From the NCBI GenBank assembly GCA_028282145.1, contig JANQIN010000168.1, forward strand, positions 1 through 59,677: a DNA stretch of 59,677 nt. Direction: 5' to 3'. Below are positions 39,011-48,699 of this stretch, piece by piece. Each line of letters begins with the position of its first letter. The stretch's first letter is position 1. Origin of the DNA: Thermodesulfobacteriota bacterium. Lineage in GTDB: Bacteria > Desulfobacterota > Desulfuromonadia > Desulfuromonadales > Geopsychrobacteraceae. The notes beneath the pieces are model-generated. The model saw nothing but the letters and a program-made list of their open reading frames with translations. It did no database searches and was not told the origin of the DNA. Made by a program: the position numbers and the translations under genes.

Positions 39011-39976
39011 TCAGTCGAGAGCGCTGACCTGCTTGGCTGCCAATTCGGCGGTCAGGGGCAGGTAACCGTCTTTGACGACGATCTGCTGACCTTCCTTGGA
39101 GCAGACGAACTTCAGGAATTCCTTCACAACGGGATCCATTTTCTTGCTGGGATCCTTCACAACGTAAACCCACAGCATACGGCCCAGAGGGTACTTGCCC
39201 TTGAGAACGTTGGCGTAGGTTGGCTCGTAAACGCTGCCGCCCTTCTTCTTGGACAAAGCGATGGCCTTAACACCGGAAGTCTTGTAGCCGATGCCGGAGT
39301 AGCCGATGCCGGCCTTGTCTTCGGTAACGGACAGAACAACAGAAGCGGAACCAGGCTGCTCTTTCACGGTGTCCCTGTAATCACCTTTGAACAGAGCCTT
39401 CTTCTTGAAGTAACCGTAGGTACCGGAGGCCGAGTTACGGCCATAGAGGCTGACGGGCATGGCGGCCAGACCGCCCTTGATGCCGACCTGACCCCAGGTG
39501 GTGATATCGTCGAGACCGCCCTTACGGGTCTTGGAGAAAATGGCGTCCACTTCCTGCAGGGACAGAGCTTCGATCGGGTTGTCCTTGTTCACAAAAACAG
39601 CCAGGGAGTCCAGAGCCACACCAACCTTGGTCGGTTGGAAACCATATTTCTTTTCAAACTTATCGGTCTCTTTGGACTTCATTTTGCGGCTCATGGGACC
39701 GAGCTGAGCAGTACCGGCGATCAGAGCGGGAGGAGCTGTCGAAGAGCCCTTGCCCTCGATCTGGATGTTGACGTTGGGGTACATCTTACGGAAAGACTCG
39801 GCCCACAAGGTCATCAGGTTGTTCAGGGTGTCGGACCCGATGGAGTTCAGGTTGCCGGCAATTCCGTCTACCTTCTGATAAGAGGGCAGCTTGGCATCAA
39901 TTTCGAGGGCCAGTGCGGAACCGGCGCCCATCACGATCGCCAGGGTAGCGACGACCAGAACTTTCAGCTGTTTCAT
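39011..39976 (-). CDS. pstS: Phosphate ABC transporter substrate-binding protein
   Basis: Signal peptide; GNLNSIGSDTLNNLMTLWAESFRKMYPNVNIQIEGKGSSTAPPALIAGTAQLGPMSR. Confidence 0.93.
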   Translation of the reverse strand: MKQLKVLVVATLAIVMGAGSALALEIDAKLPSYQKVDGIAGNLNSIGSDTLNNLMTLWAESFRKMYPNVNIQIEGKGSSTAPPALIAGTAQLGPMSRKMKSKETDKFEKKYGFQPTKVGVALDSLAVFVNKDNPIEALSLQEVDAIFSKTRKGGLDDITTWGQVGIKGGLAAMPVSLYGRNSASGTYGYFKKKALFKGDYRDTVKEQPGSASVVLSVTEDKAGIGYSGIGYKTSGVKAIALSKKKGGSVYEPTYANVLKGKYPLGRMLWVYVVKDPSKKMDPVVKEFLKFVCSKEGQQIVVKDGYLPLTAELAAKQVSALD

Positions 39977-40135
39977 GGTGTTAATCTCCTTTTTTGTTTC
40001 CAAATTATAAGGGGGACGACGATGCCGTCCCGGGTTTTACCAATTCGGGGCCCAAACTAAGGACACTCTGTTAGGGTTCTGTTAGGAAAAGGTGAATTTT
40101 CCGTATTCCCGGTTCAGAAAACTTATCCTAAACTC

Positions 40136-41914
40136 TTAATTTTGCGGAATAAACAAGGTAAATACCGTTCCTTCACCGAGTTCGCTTGCTACCGTGACGC
40201 GCCCCTGGTGGGACTGGGCGATATGTTTGACGATCGCCAGCCCGAGACCGGTCCCACCCAGCTTTCGACTGCGGGCTTTGTCGACCCGATAAAACCGTTC
40301 GAACAACCGGGGAAGATGCTCGGCGGCAATTCCGCACCCCTGGTCGTGAACCCGGAGCGCGACCTCCGCATCTTCGGCAACGGCTTCCACCCGGATTTCA
40401 CTGCCTTCCGGACTGTATTTGATGGCGTTATCCACCAGGTTGATCAACGCCTGCTCCAGCAAGGGGGCATTGATTCGGGCCTGAAGATCCCCCGGGACCT
40501 CAATCAAGACATCAAGCCCCTTCTCCTTCGCCTTCATCATCCAGGTCTGGGAGGCACTTGTTACCACCGGACGCACATTGCCCATCGAAAGCTCAATCGC
40601 CTCCTGCTCACTGTCCTGCTCAATTCGGGACAGGTCCAGCAGGTCCTCAATGATGGCGTTGAGTCGGTCAGCCTGGTTCACGGCAATGTTCAGGAACTCG
40701 ACTGCCTGCGGGCTCTCCTGAATATGATCCTCATCAAGAAGCGTCTCGACAAATCCCTTGATGGCGGTAATCGGTGTTTTCAGCTCGTGAGAGACGTTCG
40801 CAACAAAATCCCGCCGCATCCGCTCGAGCCGCCGCATCCGAGTCACATCGTTGAAAACAACCAGACCACCGATCTGGCGGTCTTCTGCATCTCTCAACAG
40901 GGTCCCGTTGGCCTGAAGAACCCGGTCTTCTTCGTTGACCAGAAGCTCGATCTCTCCCTGGATCGGCTGATCCGATGCCAGGGTCTTTTCCACAAAGGCC
41001 TGGACATCGGTCTTTCGAATCACCTCATGCAGCCCTTTACCCTGAACCTCTTTGCCTTCAACACCCAGAAGCTTGGCTGCGGCCCGGTTTATCCGCAATA
41101 CCCGCTCTTCGTTGTCGATGGCCAACACACCTTCGATCATGGATGAAAGCACAGCGTCCTGGGCATTACGCTGCTCGATCACTGTTTTGAGGCGCTCATC
41201 CAACTGGGCAGCCATCTGGTTGAGCGACAACGCCAGGTCCCGCGCCTCCTGCGACCCTTCCAGTGGCAGTTTGTTTTCAAAATTCCCCGCCGCAAACCGA
41301 CGAGCGCCTTGCTGCATCGCTTCCATCGGTCGGCTGATCAGGCGACTGCACCAAACACTGACCGCGGCTGCCAACACCAAACCGACCATAAAACCGACAA
41401 AGAGCTTCTGTTGCAGCGCCCCCAACTGTTTGTCGATGGCGGTCAGTGGGAGAGCGACCCGAACAACCGCAAATGGGTTGTCCTTCGACCCTACGCGGGT
41501 GGCGAAGTAGATCAGATTCTTCTGCAGGGTATGGCTGAACCGTTGACTGAATCCGACCCCTTCCATCATCGCCTGGGCGATTTCCGGGCGTTGGGCGTGA
41601 TTGTCCATCACCTCGATCTGATGATCCGAATCACCTATCACCAGGCCATCCGGCAGAATGACGGTATAGCGCGTACCTGTTTCTTGCCCGAGTTTTTTAC
41701 AGTCGCGATTGATCGATTCCAATTCCCCATGATTCAGATGAGGCGTAAAGAATTCACCGGCTAATGTCGCTTGCGCCTGCAGCCGCTCGGTCAGATGGTT
41801 CAGATAAAACCCCTTGACTGAACGGGTCAAAAAGAAGGAGGTCCCCAAAAATGCCACCAGGAGGACCACCAGAAAGGTTGGATAGAGTTGCCACAAGAGG
41901 CGGGTTCGGATCAT
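40136..41914 (-). CDS. phoR: Phosphate regulon sensor histidine kinase
   Basis: TM-sensor-TM-HAMP-PAS-HisKA (FVANVSHELKTPITAIKGFVETLLD) and HATPase; adjacent to phoB. Confidence 0.93.
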   Translation of the reverse strand: MIRTRLLWQLYPTFLVVLLVAFLGTSFFLTRSVKGFYLNHLTERLQAQATLAGEFFTPHLNHGELESINRDCKKLGQETGTRYTVILPDGLVIGDSDHQIEVMDNHAQRPEIAQAMMEGVGFSQRFSHTLQKNLIYFATRVGSKDNPFAVVRVALPLTAIDKQLGALQQKLFVGFMVGLVLAAAVSVWCSRLISRPMEAMQQGARRFAAGNFENKLPLEGSQEARDLALSLNQMAAQLDERLKTVIEQRNAQDAVLSSMIEGVLAIDNEERVLRINRAAAKLLGVEGKEVQGKGLHEVIRKTDVQAFVEKTLASDQPIQGEIELLVNEEDRVLQANGTLLRDAEDRQIGGLVVFNDVTRMRRLERMRRDFVANVSHELKTPITAIKGFVETLLDEDHIQESPQAVEFLNIAVNQADRLNAIIEDLLDLSRIEQDSEQEAIELSMGNVRPVVTSASQTWMMKAKEKGLDVLIEVPGDLQARINAPLLEQALINLVDNAIKYSPEGSEIRVEAVAEDAEVALRVHDQGCGIAAEHLPRLFERFYRVDKARSRKLGGTGLGLAIVKHIAQSHQGRVTVASELGEGTVFTLFIPQN

Positions 41915-42603
41915 AGATTGTCCTTAAAGCGATATCCGACACCCCGGACGGTTTCGATATAGGAACCGCAAACATCCAATTTTCGACGAAGACCCGCGAT
42001 CTGCACATCCACCGATCGCTCGGTAACGATATAGTCCTCACCGCGGACAGCATTCACGATCTGATATCGGGTAAAAACCCAGCCCGGACGGCCGGCCAGA
42101 AAATGCAACACCCGAAACTCCGTATCGGTCAACTGTACCGGCTCTCCCTGAATCATGACTTCCCGCCGCCCCGGTCTGACAATCAGGTCACCGCGAACGA
42201 GGTCTTCCTGTCCTTGTCCCTCTTTCTGTCCTTGATCCCGTAACGCCGCCTTAACACGAGCCATCAGGACCTTGGGTGAAAACGGCTTGGTAACATAGTC
42301 GCACGCTCCCAGTTCCAGACCGGTAACGATATCGTCTTCTTCCCCCTTGGCGGTGAGCATAATGACGGGAATCTGAGAGGTTTCACCCTGTGCCTTGAGT
42401 TCGCGACAGACCGTGAGCCCGTCCATCTCCGGCAACATCAGGTCCAGCAGAATCAGATCCGGTTGAACCTTGCGCGCCTTCGAGAGACCGTCTTCACCGG
42501 TCAGTGCCGTCTCCACTTCGTAACCCGATTTCATCAAGTTAAAGTGCACCAGCGCCAAAAGATCTTCTTCGTCTTCTATAACGAGTATTCGTTTGTTTGC
42601 CAT
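41911..42603 (-). CDS. phoB: Phosphate regulon response regulator PhoB
   Basis: REC plus winged-helix (OmpR-type) ending RSVDVQIAGLRRKLDVCGSYIETVRGVGYRFKD. Confidence 0.93.
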   Translation of the reverse strand: MANKRILVIEDEEDLLALVHFNLMKSGYEVETALTGEDGLSKARKVQPDLILLDLMLPEMDGLTVCRELKAQGETSQIPVIMLTAKGEEDDIVTGLELGACDYVTKPFSPKVLMARVKAALRDQGQKEGQGQEDLVRGDLIVRPGRREVMIQGEPVQLTDTEFRVLHFLAGRPGWVFTRYQIVNAVRGEDYIVTERSVDVQIAGLRRKLDVCGSYIETVRGVGYRFKDNL

Positions 42604-43038
42604 AAAGCCTCCATCGCAATTTCCGTTTTGCTATCACCATTTTATTAGAAACATGTTAGCGAATGTACCAGTTTTTAACATTTGAATCTCGTTCCCATCA
42701 GCTTTTTGCCTGATATTTACACGATGCTCACTTTTTTCATATTTCCCCTTTCCCAGGTCCTTACACGTAAAAAACCATCCCCGGTCGCTGTCAATTGGTC
42801 ATACCTTCAGATCAATTTCTTTGGATTTTCTATTTTTTCTTGATTTTTCGGGGGGTTACGACAAATAAACCCTTGTTTTATCGCGATTGCTGTGCCAGAG
42901 TGAGGCGGTAAATTTTAATAACATCCATTATCCGATGTTTTTATGGAGTTTATGCTGCGAATGACGGCATGACATTGGGTCGGTAGGACCGGCAACATGC
43001 AAGGCTCGGTTACCCCAGAGTTCGAAGGAGAGTGTTAC

Positions 43039-43239
43039 ATGGCAGAAGGTACAGTGAAGTGGTTTAACGATGCGAAAGGGTATGGCTTTATCGAACAGGA
43101 AGGTGGACCGGATGTCTTCGTTCACTTTTCCGAAATTCAAATGGACGGTTTCAAATCCCTTGCTGAAGGGGACAGGGTTAACTTCGATATTACCCAGGGA
43201 CAAAAGGGGCCTCAGGCCGCCGGGGTAACCAAAGCGTAA
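43039..43239 (+). CDS. Cold-shock protein (CspA family)
   Basis: [33 protein letters not shown]; ggagag SD. Confidence 0.97.
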   Translation: MAEGTVKWFNDAKGYGFIEQEGGPDVFVHFSEIQMDGFKSLAEGDRVNFDITQGQKGPQAAGVTKA

Positions 43240-43276
43240 ACAATCCACCACCAATCAAAGATTTTTGGGTAACCTT

Positions 43277-43310
43277 AAGGTCTCACCATTTTGTGAGGCC
43301 TTTTCTTTTT
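43277..43310 (+). terminator. Rho-independent terminator downstream of the csp gene
   Basis: AAGGTCTCAC-cattt-tGTGAGGCCTT followed by T-rich TTCTTTTT. Confidence 0.8.
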
Positions 43311-43323
43311 CCGGGAGATTCCG

Positions 43324-44655
43324 ATGACCGACAGTGCCACCCTCCGCCAGCACGCCCGTCACATCTTTCAAGCCGGCCTGAAAGCCGTTGATCCGGCTGC
43401 GTCGATTGAGCGAACCCTGCGCCGCCAGGATGACCGTCTTATGATCGGGGATCACTGTTTTGATCTGAACCGGTTCGGGAGGATCTATGTAGTCGCCATT
43501 GGAAAGGCGGCAGCCCGTATGGCTCAGACGGTGGAACCGATTCTGGGTGATGCGCTGACGGCCGGCCTTGCAATCACCAAGGATGAACACGGCCTCCCTC
43601 TGGACCGGATCGAGCTACGTGAAGCCAGCCATCCCGTTCCCGATGAACGAGGTGTCCAGGCGGCCCAAGAGGTCATGGCTCTCCTCTCCGATACCCGAAA
43701 CGACGATCTGGTTCTCTGCCTGATGTCCGGTGGTGGGTCGGCTCTTCTGCCTTGCCCGGTCGACGGGGTAACCTTGGCCGACAAAGGCGAATTAACGCGC
43801 CAACTCTTGGCCTGTGGTGCCGACATTGCTGAAATCAATAGCCTTCGGAAACACTTGTCCCGGTTAAAAGGGGGCGGACTGGCACGACAGGCCGCACCGG
43901 CGACCGTTGTCTCGCTCATCCTGTCCGATGTGGTTGGAGACCCTCTGGACGTGATCGCTTCCGGTCCAACGGTTCCGGATTCCAGTACCTTTTCCGAAGC
44001 CTGGAACAGCCTGGAACATCATGGACTTCTTGAAACGGTACCTTCGTCGATCCGATCCTATCTTCAACAAGGCTGTGAAGGGTCCATCCCCGACACCCCC
44101 AAGCCTGGAGATGCGCTTTTTGACAAGGTGACAAATCACCTGATCGGTACCAACCGGATGGCGGTGGAAGCCGCGGCGCAAAAAGCCCGGTCCCTCGGCT
44201 ATCAGACATTGATCCTCTCGACCACCATCACCGGGGAGACGCGAGATGTCGCCATGATGCATGGTGCTCTGGCCCGTGAAATTCACCAGACCGGTCAACC
44301 GATCTCCAGACCGGCTTGTCTCCTGTCTGGTGGGGAAACCACCGTAACCCTGACCGGTCATGGAAAAGGGGGCCGCAATCAGGAGTTTGCCCTGGCCGCA
44401 GCTCCTGAGATTGCAGGTTTGGAGGGAACCTTGGTTCTCTGCGGCGGGACCGATGGAACCGATGGTCCTACCGATGCTGCCGGTGCCCTGGCCGACGGCG
44501 AAACCCTTCAGCGGTCGCGCGCCCTCGGGCTGGACCTGCAGCAGGCTCTGGACGGTCACGACGCCTACCCTTTCTTTGCTGCTCTGGACGATTTACTGAT
44601 GACCGGACCGACGGGAACAAACGTGATGGATTTGCGGCTGGTTCTGGTCGCCTGA
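43324..44655 (+). CDS. Glycerate 2-kinase (MOFRL family)
   Basis: VVAIGKAAARMAQ, LCLMSGGGSALLPCP, GGRNQEFALAAA, GGTDGTDGPTDAAGA. Confidence 0.93.
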   Translation: MTDSATLRQHARHIFQAGLKAVDPAASIERTLRRQDDRLMIGDHCFDLNRFGRIYVVAIGKAAARMAQTVEPILGDALTAGLAITKDEHGLPLDRIELREASHPVPDERGVQAAQEVMALLSDTRNDDLVLCLMSGGGSALLPCPVDGVTLADKGELTRQLLACGADIAEINSLRKHLSRLKGGGLARQAAPATVVSLILSDVVGDPLDVIASGPTVPDSSTFSEAWNSLEHHGLLETVPSSIRSYLQQGCEGSIPDTPKPGDALFDKVTNHLIGTNRMAVEAAAQKARSLGYQTLILSTTITGETRDVAMMHGALAREIHQTGQPISRPACLLSGGETTVTLTGHGKGGRNQEFALAAAPEIAGLEGTLVLCGGTDGTDGPTDAAGALADGETLQRSRALGLDLQQALDGHDAYPFFAALDDLLMTGPTGTNVMDLRLVLVA

Positions 44656-44667
44656 ATCGATGAGAAA

Positions 44668-45627
44668 TCAGGTAGGCCCCAGGCGTTTCTGCCGGAATTC
44701 CTCCCAAAAACGAGCGGCCCCGGGATGAAGGGGCATACGCACTCCCATTCGTCCCTTGACCGGGTCGAGTTCCATACCCACCGGGACCATGGTCGACAGG
44801 TAGCGCTGGCCGGGGCGGCTGTAGAGGAGTTTCAACGCCCGGTAGACATAATCTGCCGGGACTTCCGGCTGGGCCAGCCAGAGCGCACCGTCGGCAAAGG
44901 TCATGATGTCCTGGTCCATACCGCGATAGGTCCCTGCCAGAAGCTGGGTGGCCCCATAGAACGGATACGTGGTGAAAACACCGCTGGTCACCGCCTCGTC
45001 GAACAGTGCGATCAGACGAATCGGTACGTCCCGGCTGCTTTGGAGAATCGTCTGGTCCGGAAAGCCGACCATGGCCCAAACCGCCTCGACTCGGCCTCGA
45101 TTGAGTTCATTCATCCCTTCCGCCAGTGAGATGTACACCGGGACAATGCGGTCCCAGATTCCGATTTTTTCAAAAAACCGCCGGGCGGATAAAGCAGAGC
45201 CGGAGCCAGGACTTCCCACGGCAACACGGGTATTTACCAGCTGTTGGGCCATGGTTATGGGGCTGCTCTGCCTGACAATCAACTGTGCCACCGAATCGTA
45301 CAGTCGGGCTACCGCCAGACTTCTTTCTATACGCGGTATGCCCTGCACCTGCGGATCCTGGCTGACGTAGGCGTCTCCGGCGAAGACCAGGGCCATATCG
45401 ACGCGATTCTTTTCCATCCGCCGAAGGTTGGCCAGAGAGCCACCGCTACGCTCAACTTTGAGAGTGTGATCGGTGAGATGTTTATTGAGAAGCCCACTCA
45501 GGCCCTGAGCATAGAGATAAAAGGTTCCACCGGCTGGGCCGCCGGCCAGAATCAGGGTGTTCTGCTGCTCACACCCTGTGGTGCAGACCAGCAAAAACAG
45601 CATCAGAAGATGTGAGACCTGTCGCAT
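44668..45627 (-). CDS. TAXI-family TRAP transporter solute-binding lipoprotein
   Basis: Lipobox-like CTTGC; LAGGPAGGTFYLYAQGLSGLLNKHL; VAVGSPGSGSALSARRFFEKIGI. Confidence 0.88.
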   Translation of the reverse strand: MRQVSHLLMLFLLVCTTGCEQQNTLILAGGPAGGTFYLYAQGLSGLLNKHLTDHTLKVERSGGSLANLRRMEKNRVDMALVFAGDAYVSQDPQVQGIPRIERSLAVARLYDSVAQLIVRQSSPITMAQQLVNTRVAVGSPGSGSALSARRFFEKIGIWDRIVPVYISLAEGMNELNRGRVEAVWAMVGFPDQTILQSSRDVPIRLIALFDEAVTSGVFTTYPFYGATQLLAGTYRGMDQDIMTFADGALWLAQPEVPADYVYRALKLLYSRPGQRYLSTMVPVGMELDPVKGRMGVRMPLHPGAARFWEEFRQKRLGPT

Positions 45628-45648
45628 CTCATCTCCAGGACAAGGAGG

Positions 45649-46296
45649 TTACTTGGAACGGCTCACCCCATTTCTCGGACACTCATCCAGCAAGGGGCAC
45701 TGACTGCAAATCGGGGTGGGTGCTTTACAAAGGGCCCGTCCATGCGCAATCAGCGTATGACCCGCCTGGGTCCATACCCTGTCCGGCAATAACCGACAGA
45801 GATCCTTTTCGATCCGGTCGGGGTCGGTCTGTCGCGTCCAGCCAAGCCGGAAACTAATCCGTTTCACATGAGTGTCGACCACCATTCCGGGGAAATCGAA
45901 CGCATTGCCACGAACCACATTGGCCGTCTTTCTCCCAACACCCGGAAGATTGACCAGAGCTTCCAGGCTTTGTGGAACCTCTCCATGATGGAGAGTCAGA
46001 ACCTTATGCGCGGTGCCAACCAGGCTTCGGGCCTTGGTGCGATAACAACCGACCGACCGAATGATCTCGGCGACCTCATCCTCACCCCCCTCCAACATCT
46101 CGCGAGGGCCGGGGAACCGCTCGAAAAGGACTGCTGTCACCTTATTGACCCGTTCATCGGTACATTGGGCGGATAAGATCGTTGCAATCAGCAATTCCCA
46201 AGGAGACCGATAGTTCAAAGCGCAATGCGCTGTCGGATAGATGTCCTGCAAGCGCTTCAGTGTTTCTTGGGCCCGAGCCCTGGTCATTCGGGGCAT
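45649..46296 (-). CDS. nth: Endonuclease III
   Basis: LLIATILSAQCTDERVNKVT, LPGVGRKTANVVRGNAFDFPGMVVDTHVKRIS, C-terminal 4Fe-4S Cys set. Start at MPRMTRARAQ. Confidence 0.95.
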   Translation of the reverse strand: MPRMTRARAQETLKRLQDIYPTAHCALNYRSPWELLIATILSAQCTDERVNKVTAVLFERFPGPREMLEGGEDEVAEIIRSVGCYRTKARSLVGTAHKVLTLHHGEVPQSLEALVNLPGVGRKTANVVRGNAFDFPGMVVDTHVKRISFRLGWTRQTDPDRIEKDLCRLLPDRVWTQAGHTLIAHGRALCKAPTPICSQCPLLDECPRNGVSRSK

Positions 46297-46348
46297 TCGA
46301 TTGTCCTTCAAGTATAACGGGCTCTGGTCGAGCCGAGGTTTGGGGCAG

Positions 46349-46380
46349 GTTATCCACAAAATTCACAGACTTATCCACAG
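46349..46380. promoter_or_regulatory. Paired DnaA-box element (copy 2)
   Basis: TTATCCACA (46350-46358) and TTATCCACA (46371-46379), 21 bp start-to-start, ATTCACAGA between; same layout as 17533-17564. Confidence 0.65.
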
Positions 46381-47123
46381 CCCGCTCCCTGCCCGCTGAT
46401 AACGCGAATCTGTGGCTTGCTCGGCTTTTCCAGCTTCAGCGGTGTCCTGGAATCAACCAACTGCAGGGTTAAAATCAGCGGAAGATTACCACACCGACGG
46501 CGGATCATCTTTTCCATCGGGATATGGCCGGCGATCTCTTTGATCTCCCCCTGAAGATAGATACGGCTCCGCCCCCATAACGGTAATCTTGCCGGATAGG
46601 TGGCCCGATAACGTGGGAAGCGGGCACGGCGAAACGTGGCCGACAGATCCAGTTGGCCCGGGTCGGGAAGAGGCAGCGAAAAGTCCCCATGAACCACAAT
46701 CGGACAAGGAAGGCGTAAATTCCCGAGCAGTTCTTCTCCCTGCAGGGCTTCCAATTGGGATTTTCGGTGAAAGAGGTGAAAACTGAGACCGAAGTTAAAC
46801 AGGTGCACCCGGCGATCATGGAGGGAGTAATCTGTTTTGAGGCAACGCCCACCCCAACCGAGATCGAAGACCTGCAGGGCCCGTAAGGGAGAGCGGGACA
46901 GGAAAGCCAGCCCCGTATCCTGATCCAGTCCGTAGGCAGCCATTCCCAGACGATCCGGAAGTTCAACCATCCCCCGGTCAAGGACCTCACGGTTAACCCC
47001 CTGAAGGGCGACGATATCGACATCGGACTGATGAATAATATCGCCTATTCGGTCACAATCGATCTTGCCGTTTCTATCCCGACATTCCTGGACGGAAAAG
47101 GTCATGGTCCGAAACGCAATCAC
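46371..47123 (-). CDS. Endonuclease/exonuclease/phosphatase-like protein
   Basis: TMTFSVQECRDRNGKIDCDRIGDIIHQSDVDIVALQGVNRE pattern and IVVHGDFSLPL; fairly divergent. Confidence 0.7.
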   Translation of the reverse strand: MIAFRTMTFSVQECRDRNGKIDCDRIGDIIHQSDVDIVALQGVNREVLDRGMVELPDRLGMAAYGLDQDTGLAFLSRSPLRALQVFDLGWGGRCLKTDYSLHDRRVHLFNFGLSFHLFHRKSQLEALQGEELLGNLRLPCPIVVHGDFSLPLPDPGQLDLSATFRRARFPRYRATYPARLPLWGRSRIYLQGEIKEIAGHIPMEKMIRRRCGNLPLILTLQLVDSRTPLKLEKPSKPQIRVISGQGAGCG

Positions 47124-47154
47124 GTCAGTGCCCCCTCGATAGGAATAGGTTCGT

Positions 47155-47670
47155 CTACTTTTTACCCTGTACCCGAATCGAAAGGATCAGGTCTCCGCGT
47201 CGAATGTTCTGTACCAGCTCCATTCCTTCGACGACCTGCCCAAAGATAGTATACCCGCCATCCAGATGAGGTTGGCGCGCCAGACAGATATAAAATTGAG
47301 ATCCGCTGGAAGCCCGTTTGGGATTGATCTGATCCGGCAGTCGGGCCATGGCCACCGCACCGGTTCGATGAATCAGTTTTTTGGAAATTTCGGCAGGCAC
47401 AGTGTAGCCTGGTCCGCCACGGCCGGTTCCCTCAGGGTCACCCCCCTGGGCAACAAAATCCGGGATCACCCGATGAAAGGTTAAACCATCGTAAAAACCT
47501 TTCTGAGCCAGGGTTTTGAAGTTGGCGACAGTTTTGGGTGCCTTTTCGGGGTAAAGTTCGATGACGACTGTGCCCTGCTTCAGTTTGAGTTCGGCCCTTT
47601 CCGCCGCCCAGGCAGGAACGGCCAGAAGGGTCAGAAACAGCAGACACCAGAAAATTCGTTGTACGTTCAT
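47155..47670 (-). CDS. Peptidylprolyl isomerase (cyclophilin type), exported
   Basis: Signal peptide; KTVANFKTLAQKGFYDGLTFHRVIPDFVAQGGDPEGTGRGGPGY. Confidence 0.95.
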   Translation of the reverse strand: MNVQRIFWCLLFLTLLAVPAWAAERAELKLKQGTVVIELYPEKAPKTVANFKTLAQKGFYDGLTFHRVIPDFVAQGGDPEGTGRGGPGYTVPAEISKKLIHRTGAVAMARLPDQINPKRASSGSQFYICLARQPHLDGGYTIFGQVVEGMELVQNIRRGDLILSIRVQGKK

Positions 47671-47682
47671 TCGAAAGACTCC

Positions 47683-48699
47683 TTAGGCCATTTCCGGCTT
47701 GGGCTGTCGCATCATCAGGTCGGTCACCGCTTTTCGAGCATCCTTTCCTTCGTAAAGGATCAGATAGGCCTGCTCGATAAAGGGCATCTCTACCCCCAGC
47801 TTTTGGGAAAGTTGATATGCAGACAGGGTCGTTTTGACCCCTTCGGCCACCATTTGCATCGAAGACAGAATCTCATCCAGGGAACGCCCCCGCCCCAACT
47901 CCAGACCAACAGTCCGGTTTCGGGAGAGATCACCGGTACAGGTCAGAACAAGATCTCCCATTCCTGCCAGACCGGCAAAGGTTGCCGAGTCGGCCCCCAG
48001 TCTGCGGCCCAGTCGGGACATCTCCGCCAATCCCCGGGTGATCAGGCCGGCACGTGTGTTGCTGCCAAAACCCAAACCGTCGGAGATCCCGGCCGCCAGG
48101 GCAATCACGTTCTTCAAAGCTCCGCCCAGTTCGACCCCCACGGGATCCGTCGACGTGTAAACTCGAAAATAATCGGTGGTAAATAGATGTTGCACCCGCT
48201 CCGCTTGTTCCAGATCTTTGCTGGCCGCCACCACTGCCGTCGGCATCTCCTGTGCAACCTCTCGCGCAAAGGAAGGACCCGAGAGGTAGGCAAATTGACA
48301 GTTCAGTTCCGCCGGGACTTCCGTCTCCAGGATATCAGACATCAGCATCAGACTGTCGTTTTCGATCCCTTTGGAAGCAGCAATCAACAATGCTCCAGGC
48401 TTCAGAGAGGGAAGAATCTGTTGCAACAGGGATCGCAGTACCTGGGACGGTGGAACCAGGAGGACAACGTCAACCTGGTCAACCGTCGCCACGAGATCAT
48501 GGCTTATGGACAGCTTCGGATCCAGGGATATCCCCGGCAGATAAAGGTCGTTCTCCCGGTTTTTCTGCATTCGTTCAGCCAGGTCGGCTTCATACACCCA
48601 AAGTCGGACCGGGAGTTCACGTTTGGCCAAAAGGTTGGCCAAGGTCGTTCCCCAGCTTCCCCCTCCGATAACGGCAATCTGTGTTTGGCTATGGTTCAT
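47683..48699 (-). CDS. gpsA: Glycerol-3-phosphate dehydrogenase [NAD(P)+]
   Basis: IAVIGGGSWGTTLANLLA, LSGPSFAREVAQEMPTAVV, GVELGGALKNVIALAAGISDGLGFGSNTRAGLITRGLAEM. Confidence 0.96.
   Translation of the reverse strand: MNHSQTQIAVIGGGSWGTTLANLLAKRELPVRLWVYEADLAERMQKNRENDLYLPGISLDPKLSISHDLVATVDQVDVVLLVPPSQVLRSLLQQILPSLKPGALLIAASKGIENDSLMLMSDILETEVPAELNCQFAYLSGPSFAREVAQEMPTAVVAASKDLEQAERVQHLFTTDYFRVYTSTDPVGVELGGALKNVIALAAGISDGLGFGSNTRAGLITRGLAEMSRLGRRLGADSATFAGLAGMGDLVLTCTGDLSRNRTVGLELGRGRSLDEILSSMQMVAEGVKTTLSAYQLSQKLGVEMPFIEQAYLILYEGKDARKAVTDLMMRQPKPEMA

Noticed and set aside
42905-43038. Possible structured cold-shock leader (AACATC…GATGTT hairpin) upstream of the csp gene
   Set aside because: Long csp leaders are known, but only one short hairpin is evident and no known thermosensor motif could be identified by eye.
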